NCBI GenBank assembly: GCA_023667695.1
Contig: JAMOZY010000003.1
Span: 1 to 64,000 of the forward strand
Origin: Clostridium sp.
GTDB lineage: Bacteria; Bacillota; Clostridia; Lachnospirales; Lachnospiraceae
Length of the DNA: 64,000 bases
Direction of reading: 5' to 3'
The translations under genes and the position numbers were made by a program. Shown here piece after piece: positions 58,648 through 64,000 of this stretch. The notes under the pieces are model-generated. The model searched no databases. It was not told the DNA's origin and was given only the letters and a program-made list of their open reading frames with translations. Within the stretch, counting starts at the first letter, position 1, and each line of letters opens with the position of its first letter.

Positions 58648-60246
58648 CTATTCCTTTGTTAATTCCTCTGTTTCAATCATAAAGACAACGGAACCGGTCC
58701 TTCCTTCTTCTATCCCGCTGTAATTTATATAGCCTTCATCTGCTTCCTTTAAGGCTTCTGCCTTATCCAGCATGGTCTGAATATCCTTTCCAAACAGCTT
58801 TGCCAGCTTTTCAATTCCTTCCCGGTCAAATTGCCTAAGACCGCTTAACAGAGTATTGGTGCCAGTTACCAGACCATTCATGCCTTCCCGCAATTGGGTC
58901 TGTGAAACGGCCAATTGTTCCACTCCACTGCTCATGGCAGAAATTCCTTCATATGCCTGGGTCACACCACCGGTATAGGCGGATACTCCATCTGCCACCT
59001 GTCTGCTGCTTTCTGTTATAGCATCCACACCGGTTCCCATTTGTTCCATGGCCGCCACCAGCTCTGGCGGTAATTCTTCTCTGTATTGCTCCATCACACG
59101 CATGGTTCCCTGATAGGCCCCTGCATAGGATACAATCCCTTGATTCAACACCTGCACACCCTGATTTAAGGTTGTCCCCTGCTGACTTAATGTTCCCATG
59201 GCAGTTTCCAGGGCTTCGGTTCCGCTCTGAAGCTCCTTCACCCCATCAAAATACTGATTCAGATATCCCTGGTACAATACCATCTGGTCATATAAGGTCT
59301 GGGTACCGGATACCAATGCATCGGATGCATTGGTCAATTCATCCATCGAATCCCCGCTATCCCGCAAATCCTGTAAATCTTCTTCCTCCAGATTTTCCAA
59401 AAATCCATTTAGAACAATGGTTTCCGTAAATTCCAGCTCAAAATCCGTTACATCTGCTTCTATATCCAGGGAATCCGGAAGCTCCAGCTCCTCTGTCATC
59501 TCAAAATCCTCAAAGCCAAACACCTCCTGTATCCCCGGAAGCGCATATCCTATTGCAAACTGTCCGCTTTCCATAGAAAGAACATCCCCGTTACTTACCG
59601 TTACATTCATGAACTTGTCTTTGTCTAGGGCTACGGCAGTTAGGAAGATAAACGGTACCACTACCTCATATTCCTTTTCGTTTACCGTGACAATTTCCTT
59701 CTGGTTATTTACATAATCGAAATGAATCTTTACATGGCCGCTTTTTCCAATCAAATTCTGTGGTGCAATTTCAGTTCCATCCAATTCATAACGAATGGAT
59801 ACTTCCACCGGAAGCGGCTCGGATGCATTCCCCTTATAGGAAATATCCTCTCCATGATTTTCCCAGACCAATCGATTTCCACTCTGCGTATACTCCTCGT
59901 CTCCTTCTGTATTGCGAATATCCGTCAGTCCGGAGCAATCTGTAATATCCTCCAGTCCTCCGTTATTCTTTAATACAGCCTCTACCTGAATCTCCCGGAC
60001 TGCTCCTTCTGCATCCGCCCGTACATATACAATCTCCGCCTTATCCACCTGATTTTCATCAATATATGCTTTGGCTGTATATGCTTCCATTTCTTCCGTA
60101 ACGGCGCTACTGTTACCGGAAGCTGCTTTCCCATCGGATACCGTTTCATCTACGGCACTGCTGCAGCCCCAGGCTGAAAGCAGTATTACGCCTGCCAGAC
60201 ATAATGCACTGACCGGCTTTATCATTTTCTTTTTTCTTATATCCAT
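58648..60246 (-). CDS. Exported coiled-coil protein of the FtsX cassette
   Basis: A 532-residue exported protein. The N-terminal signal (MIKPVSALCLAGVILLSAWGCSSA) ends at a Cys that may be lipidated, though AWGC is an imperfect lipobox. Residues 50-270 form a β-rich domain; from about 290 to 490 there is a long heptad region (ASDALVSGTQTLYDQM ... VQVLNQGIVSYAGAY ... QLREGMNGLVTG) like the tape of YhgE/Pip-type proteins. It is the third gene after the ATPase and FtsX-like permease (40-base gap), so it probably works with that exporter as an outer adaptor. Its substrate is unknown. Confidence 0.7.
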   Translation of the reverse strand: MDIRKKKMIKPVSALCLAGVILLSAWGCSSAVDETVSDGKAASGNSSAVTEEMEAYTAKAYIDENQVDKAEIVYVRADAEGAVREIQVEAVLKNNGGLEDITDCSGLTDIRNTEGDEEYTQSGNRLVWENHGEDISYKGNASEPLPVEVSIRYELDGTEIAPQNLIGKSGHVKIHFDYVNNQKEIVTVNEKEYEVVVPFIFLTAVALDKDKFMNVTVSNGDVLSMESGQFAIGYALPGIQEVFGFEDFEMTEELELPDSLDIEADVTDFELEFTETIVLNGFLENLEEEDLQDLRDSGDSMDELTNASDALVSGTQTLYDQMVLYQGYLNQYFDGVKELQSGTEALETAMGTLSQQGTTLNQGVQVLNQGIVSYAGAYQGTMRVMEQYREELPPELVAAMEQMGTGVDAITESSRQVADGVSAYTGGVTQAYEGISAMSSGVEQLAVSQTQLREGMNGLVTGTNTLLSGLRQFDREGIEKLAKLFGKDIQTMLDKAEALKEADEGYINYSGIEEGRTGSVVFMIETEELTKE

Positions 60247-60285
60247 TTTCTCTGCCTCCTATCAAGCTTTTCTTCCGTCTGACAT

Positions 60286-62604
60286 CTATTCTACATTTTT
60301 TAACGCAATATCCATTGGAATCTTGCGAACCTTCCGATACTCCAAAATCGCAACAATGGCATAGGTAACAATCCCAAGAAGCAACATTTCCACCACTACC
60401 ATCGGCTTCAGGGAATAACTCAGCCATCCCGTGATACTATCCATCATCATCGCCCGGTATATGATAGTAATCAGCCAGTTATCAATGGGAACGGAAAGTA
60501 TCAGACATAAAACAACAACAAGAGAAGTCGCATTCACATAAAGCTGGCTGACCTCTGCATTTGAATATCCCAATATCTTTGCCATGGATATGGACTGTGC
60601 ATTTTTCTCAATAATAATCTTTGACAGAAGATATATGAAAATCATAAATATGATAATTGCAAATCCGTCTACCAGATACATCATGGAACCCATGGAGGTC
60701 TGCAATTGGCGGCTTACCTTTGTCAGTGCTGTCAAATCGATTACAGAGCCGATATAGTCCGAATCGATATCCGTAATCTCCGTATCACTGAAATATCCCA
60801 CAAAGGTATCATTCCCCAGGTCAAACTGTTCATTTAAATCCTCCTGATACATAAATATCGTAATCGCTCCCGGATAGTCATAAACAGCCGCCACCTGAAA
60901 GCTGTAGGTTTCATCCTCATAGACCTCCTTCAGTGTGACCTCATCTCCGACAGACAGCAGATACTTTTCTGCATAGGCCGAAGAAATCGCCACTCCACCC
61001 TCAGGAAGCTGAAGGGGAACATACCGACTGTCCGGCTGTACACCATATAAGGTAACCTCTTCCTCTCTGGCTTCATCACCCAGCGTTTTCAGCACATATG
61101 CGCTGAACTTCTCCGCATCTTCATTTTCCGTCTCTACGTCATTCATATACTCCATGAAAGACATCAGTGTTTCCAGCTTGTTTTCATTTTTATCCGTCAT
61201 AGGATAATTCAACATATACTGATATTCCGCCAGCATATTACTCTCAATATCGGAAGCATAGTCATTCAGAATCGCAGGCAGTATCAGACCGAACATCAGC
61301 AATAAATTAGCAAATATAACACCAATCAGCACCGTGACATAGTTACTCATATTTTGAAATATGACCCGAAGCCGGAAGCGGAAAAAGAAGGGCAGCTTAT
61401 TGTTCAGGGGCAATGCCCGTTTATGCCTCTTTCTGGACAAATCCCGGCGCAGAAACTTAAGCGGCGATATGCGCAGGCTGTTTTGTAACAAAAAGTAGTT
61501 AATCAGAAGCATAATGACAATTGGTACAACTGTAGTCAGTAAGAGCGCTTCTGCACTCCATATGGTCTGGTAGGTAGGAAGGCTATAGCTTCCATAGTAC
61601 ATTCCGGCACATATCTGCTTAAATACCGTATACCCCAGTATATTACCCAACACAGCACTGATTAAGGTTACCAGAATCGGCATAGTCATATAATGCCGAA
61701 TCAGCTCTCCCCGGGTATATCCACTTGCCCGAAGGGTACCGATTACATTCGCTTCCTTCTCAATGGTATTCTTGGTCGTGATTGCAAAGACAAATGCCAT
61801 AATGGCAATAAACATATACAATAAAACAATCATCATGGCCCGGTCGCTTCCCATATCCTCACCGGTAAAAATAATCGCCTGATTATCCTGCCGGGCTACG
61901 AAGTCCTTCAGATGAACAAGCTCAATCAAGCCATCTGAAAAATCCTCTGTCATACTGCGGGCTTCGGCGTCATCCTCCGGCGGAGTGTTATATTTCCATG
62001 CATAATTACAGATAACCGCCGCTGTCTTGTAGGAAGCAAAGGTCTCCTCTGTTACAATGGATACACCAAACTTTTCTGCATCAAACATAGTGTCACTATT
62101 GCTTTCAAACAGACAGCTATAATCCGAAAATGCTACCAGACCGGTAATCTTATACCTGCGTCCTGCTTCATTCTCCAAGGTATCTCCAACAGAAAGACCG
62201 TTATTGTCTGCATACATCCGGTCAATCGCGATTTCATCGAAAGCAGAAGGCAGACTGCCCTCCATCAGGCAGACCTGGTTTACCTCATCCCGTTCCGAAA
62301 AGATTCGCATTTTGCTGCCATTGGTCAGCATCTCCTCCGTATAATATAAGTCATAAATCTGGACACCAAGGGCTGTAATGCTTTTTCGCTGCGCTTTATT
62401 CAATCGTTTTTCCGTCTGGAAATGCCCGTCTTCTATATTGTAAACCTCAAAGCTGTTATTGTAGGCCGTAAGCATACTGCCATCTGCAACCAGAAAGCCG
62501 GAAATAAATCCGATAAATCCGGTGAGCATCAGAAAGATGACTGCATACTTTCCAATTTCTCCTTTTAATTCCGGAAGAAGTCGTTTCTTTAATGGATTTT
62601 TCAT
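60286..62604 (-). CDS. FtsX-like permease (MacB-type ABC)
   Basis: A 772-residue ABC permease of the long FtsX type with two FtsX domains. Membrane helices: one near the N-terminus (residues 15-40), three around 260-370, then a group at 410-440, and three in the last 150 residues. Two large extracytoplasmic regions (45-250 and 450-640) face outside. The N-terminus MKNPLKKRLLPELKGEIGKYAVIFLMLTG is typical of these permeases. The ATG at 62604 follows AGGAGGCGGAAG, better than the first in-frame ATG. It lies 11 bases after the ATPase gene. Members of the family move lipids, peptides or lipoproteins. Confidence 0.88.
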   Translation of the reverse strand: MKNPLKKRLLPELKGEIGKYAVIFLMLTGFIGFISGFLVADGSMLTAYNNSFEVYNIEDGHFQTEKRLNKAQRKSITALGVQIYDLYYTEEMLTNGSKMRIFSERDEVNQVCLMEGSLPSAFDEIAIDRMYADNNGLSVGDTLENEAGRRYKITGLVAFSDYSCLFESNSDTMFDAEKFGVSIVTEETFASYKTAAVICNYAWKYNTPPEDDAEARSMTEDFSDGLIELVHLKDFVARQDNQAIIFTGEDMGSDRAMMIVLLYMFIAIMAFVFAITTKNTIEKEANVIGTLRASGYTRGELIRHYMTMPILVTLISAVLGNILGYTVFKQICAGMYYGSYSLPTYQTIWSAEALLLTTVVPIVIMLLINYFLLQNSLRISPLKFLRRDLSRKRHKRALPLNNKLPFFFRFRLRVIFQNMSNYVTVLIGVIFANLLLMFGLILPAILNDYASDIESNMLAEYQYMLNYPMTDKNENKLETLMSFMEYMNDVETENEDAEKFSAYVLKTLGDEAREEEVTLYGVQPDSRYVPLQLPEGGVAISSAYAEKYLLSVGDEVTLKEVYEDETYSFQVAAVYDYPGAITIFMYQEDLNEQFDLGNDTFVGYFSDTEITDIDSDYIGSVIDLTALTKVSRQLQTSMGSMMYLVDGFAIIIFMIFIYLLSKIIIEKNAQSISMAKILGYSNAEVSQLYVNATSLVVVLCLILSVPIDNWLITIIYRAMMMDSITGWLSYSLKPMVVVEMLLLGIVTYAIVAILEYRKVRKIPMDIALKNVE

Positions 62605-62615
62605 CTTCCGCCTCC

Positions 62616-63323
62616 TTACCATTCCAATTCCTCTGCTGTAAGCTTATGCTCATTACAAATATTTTTCCGAATCATGCCATCCCGCAGCTTGACTACCCGG
62701 TCAGCCATATCCTTAATGGCATCATTATGGGTTACCATAACAATGGTATTGCCGTATTTCTGATTCACGGTTTCAATGAGCTTCAATATTTCCTTACTGG
62801 TGTTATAATCCAAAGCTCCGGTAGGTTCATCACAAAGGAGGATATCCGGATTCTTAACAATCGCACGGCCGATGGCACAGCGCTGCTGCTGTCCGCCGGA
62901 CAGCTGGTTTGGCAGCTTCTTCTGATGCTTCGTTAAACCAAGGGTATCCAGCAATTCATCTACACTTAGCGGGTCCTCACCCAGATATGCACCTACCTCG
63001 ATATTCTCCCGAACCGTTAGATTGGGAATCAGATTATACATCTGAAAGATATAGCCAAGATGCTTTCTCCGATATATGGTCAGCCGCTTTTCATTCATAT
63101 CCGCCATAGCCTCTCCATTTACATAAATACCGCCGGAATCAGCCTGGTCAATTCCTCCAATGATATTTAACAGGGTGGATTTTCCGGAACCGGAGGGACC
63201 CAGTAATACACAGAATTCTCCCTGCTGAATCTCTAGGTCGATTCCTTTTAAGACCTGTATCCTGCTGTCACCGGAGCCAAAGGCTTTGGTAACCTGTTGA
63301 ATTTCCAAAAATGAATGATTCAT
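62616..63323 (-). CDS. ABC transporter ATP-binding protein (MacB/LolD-type)
   Basis: A 235-residue ABC ATPase: Walker [13 protein letters not shown] (about residues 41-52), Q-loop [11 protein letters not shown], signature [15 protein letters not shown], Walker [14 protein letters not shown] and H-loop VTHN. All are intact. It pairs with the FtsX-like permease downstream. ATG 63323 (GAGAGGAGAGAAT upstream) is preferred over the in-frame ATG five codons earlier. Its promoter and a palindromic operator lie at 63382-63430. A TetR-type regulator may act there, but none is encoded nearby. Confidence 0.93.
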   Translation of the reverse strand: MNHSFLEIQQVTKAFGSGDSRIQVLKGIDLEIQQGEFCVLLGPSGSGKSTLLNIIGGIDQADSGGIYVNGEAMADMNEKRLTIYRRKHLGYIFQMYNLIPNLTVRENIEVGAYLGEDPLSVDELLDTLGLTKHQKKLPNQLSGGQQQRCAIGRAIVKNPDILLCDEPTGALDYNTSKEILKLIETVNQKYGNTIVMVTHNDAIKDMADRVVKLRDGMIRKNICNEHKLTAEELEW

Positions 63324-63381
63324 ATTCTCTCCTCTCATGTTTCTTTTCCTTTATCCTATTGAGTAATATATATGAAACTCA

Positions 63382-63430
63382 AGTTAGCATTATCTAACTA
63401 CGATTATAAAATGTTTTTCCTATTTGTCAA
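63382..63430 (-). promoter_or_regulatory. Promoter and palindromic operator of the FtsX ABC cassette
   Basis: Minus-strand TTGACA (63425-63430), 16-base spacer, TATAAT (63403-63408). Just downstream, AGTTAGCATTATCTAACT (63382-63399) is a 6-6-6 perfect inverted repeat in the transcription start region, as for a repressor site. Confidence 0.65.
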
Positions 63431-63466
63431 GATAAAAGTTGAACTCGTAAAGCTCGTTATTAATTA

Positions 63467-63500
63467 CAAAATCCCGATAGATTCCTCTACCGGGATTTTG
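63467..63500 (-). terminator. Terminator beyond the recombinase end
   Basis: CAAAATCCCG (63467-63476) and CGGGATTTTG (63491-63500) form a 10-bp stem and would terminate transcripts from the mobile element on the minus strand (it works on both strands). Confidence 0.75.
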
Positions 63501-63501
63501 C

Positions 63502-63660
63502 TTAACTATGCTGATGCAGATATTTTTCTTTTGTTGCCATACCGCCCCGAATGTGCCGCTCTGACTTATTCACATCTAATACCACCCTGGCTCTGGCTGC
63601 CAGTGACGGATTAATCTGAATGAGGCGTTCTGTAATGTCTTTATGTACGGTCGTCGTTAA
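63502..63660 (-). pseudogene. Short frame after the recombinase without a start codon
   Basis: An open frame of 52 codons (in-frame TGA just upstream), reading ...DITERLIQINPSLAARA ... SERHIRGGMATKEKYL... before its stop. It looks strongly protein-like and similar to small conserved proteins that I associate with Clostridial mobile elements, but no ATG, GTG or TTG with a ribosome binding site precedes the conserved part. It overlaps the recombinase end by 20 bases in another frame. It may be a truncated gene, a non-canonical start or a frameshifted extension of the recombinase. Confidence 0.5.
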
Positions 63661-64000
63661 TCAGAACGGTATCATCAACCAACACAGCCTCCTCCAAGCC
63701 CAAGTCTCCGAAGAGCCTCAGGTAAATGTCGATGTTGCCGTCCTTATCCACTTCTATTTTTTTAATAATCTTCTTCAGCTGTGTATTGGACATCTGACGC
63801 ACATCAGTGATATCTTCGATTTCCTTAAATGTCGTGTTCAGTATCTTTTCCAGCTGTTCTCCTTTTGTCAGGTGGTAGGCAACCATTTTCAGTTCATTTT
63901 CCAGCCGTTCAATTTCCTTCCTTGCACCGCCGATTTTCTCATTCAAATCCTCTCGGGTAATGAGGTCATCCATATACATATCCATATATTTCTGTCTGCT
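63641..64000 (-). CDS. Large serine recombinase, C-terminal part (runs off the window)
   Basis: The frame is open to the window edge, so only the last 119 residues or so are visible. These show the coiled-coil end of large serine recombinases: KYMDMYMDDLITREDLNEK, then a charged helix EIERLENELKMVAYHLTKGEQ, and a β-rich tail (KKIEVDKDGNIDIYLRLFG). The catalytic domain must lie beyond 64000. Such enzymes integrate and excise Tn4451/Tn5397-like elements or ICEs; the edge of one is therefore near here. It is closed by the terminator at 63467. Confidence 0.8.
   Translation of the reverse strand, partial: SRQKYMDMYMDDLITREDLNEKIGGARKEIERLENELKMVAYHLTKGEQLEKILNTTFKEIEDITDVRQMSNTQLKKIIKKIEVDKDGNIDIYLRLFGDLGLEEAVLVDDTVLINDDRT

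Noticed and set aside
1-64000. tRNA, rRNA and CRISPR arrays
   Set aside because: Gene-free stretches were read for T-loop GGTTCGA patterns, conserved rRNA cores and regularly spaced repeats; none was found.

Overview
The gene content, the σ70-type promoters with 16-17 base spacers, the strong AGGAGG ribosome binding sites and the intrinsic terminators point to a low-to-mid GC anaerobic Clostridia chromosome, most likely Lachnospiraceae. Supporting genes are PadR/DUF1700/DUF4097, 2-hydroxyacyl-CoA dehydratase and activase, a T-box-controlled thrS, indolepyruvate:ferredoxin oxidoreductase, a GHKL/LytTR pair and PTS fructose uptake. No rRNA, tRNA or CRISPR array was seen. The right edge (about 63.5-64.0 kb) enters a mobile element: the C-terminus of a large serine recombinase runs off the window.

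Layout. 0-6 kb: DHH phosphoesterase, XRE regulator, GT2 glycosyltransferase, DUF1624 membrane protein, and a PadR-DUF1700-DUF4097 envelope cassette with a palindromic operator. 5.6-12.3 kb: YqeY, GNAT, thioredoxin system, and a split 2-hydroxyacyl-CoA dehydratase/activase pair. 12.4-19.8 kb: a one-module adenylation-carrier-reductase enzyme, a small DUF3006-like protein, IlvE, a zinc-ribbon membrane protein, an aldose epimerase and DUF6512. 20.4-20.9 kb holds no sizeable gene, but has a near-consensus promoter and a strong terminator enclosing a roughly 515-nt RNA that I cannot assign to a family. 21-26.3 kb: cytidylate-kinase-like protein, SLC13 permease, an Amt-PII fusion, and an AraC regulator with a terminator in its leader.

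26.3-35.1 kb: metallophosphoesterase, then a three-gene SMC-like complex resembling Wadjet JetABC or MksFEB, without a recognisable JetD nuclease. It is preceded by a small overlapping ORF and two charged coiled-coil proteins. 35.1-43.7 kb: GHKL/LytTR two-component pair, the decayed end of an ABC ATPase gene, fructose-bisphosphate aldolase, DUF2752, AraC, a DUF2974 hydrolase and an acyl-CoA synthetase with an exceptional leader hairpin. 43.8-47.9 kb: five-gene cassette of a secreted protein, two ABC-2-like permeases, an anchored protein and an ATPase. 48-51.9 kb: DeoR/FruK/FruA fructose operon with a duplicated operator. 52-58.6 kb: AlkD-like, IorBA, ThrS with T-box leader. 58.6-63.4 kb: FtsX-type ABC exporter cassette.

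The genes suggest a saccharolytic and amino-acid-using fermenter: FruA/FruK/Fba feed glycolysis, while IlvE, IorAB and the dehydratase/activase pair serve amino acid metabolism. The least explained elements are the orphan RNA, the JetD-less SMC operon, the A-T-R enzyme and the secreted-protein/ABC cassette. All family assignments come from reading motifs by eye; no database search was possible.
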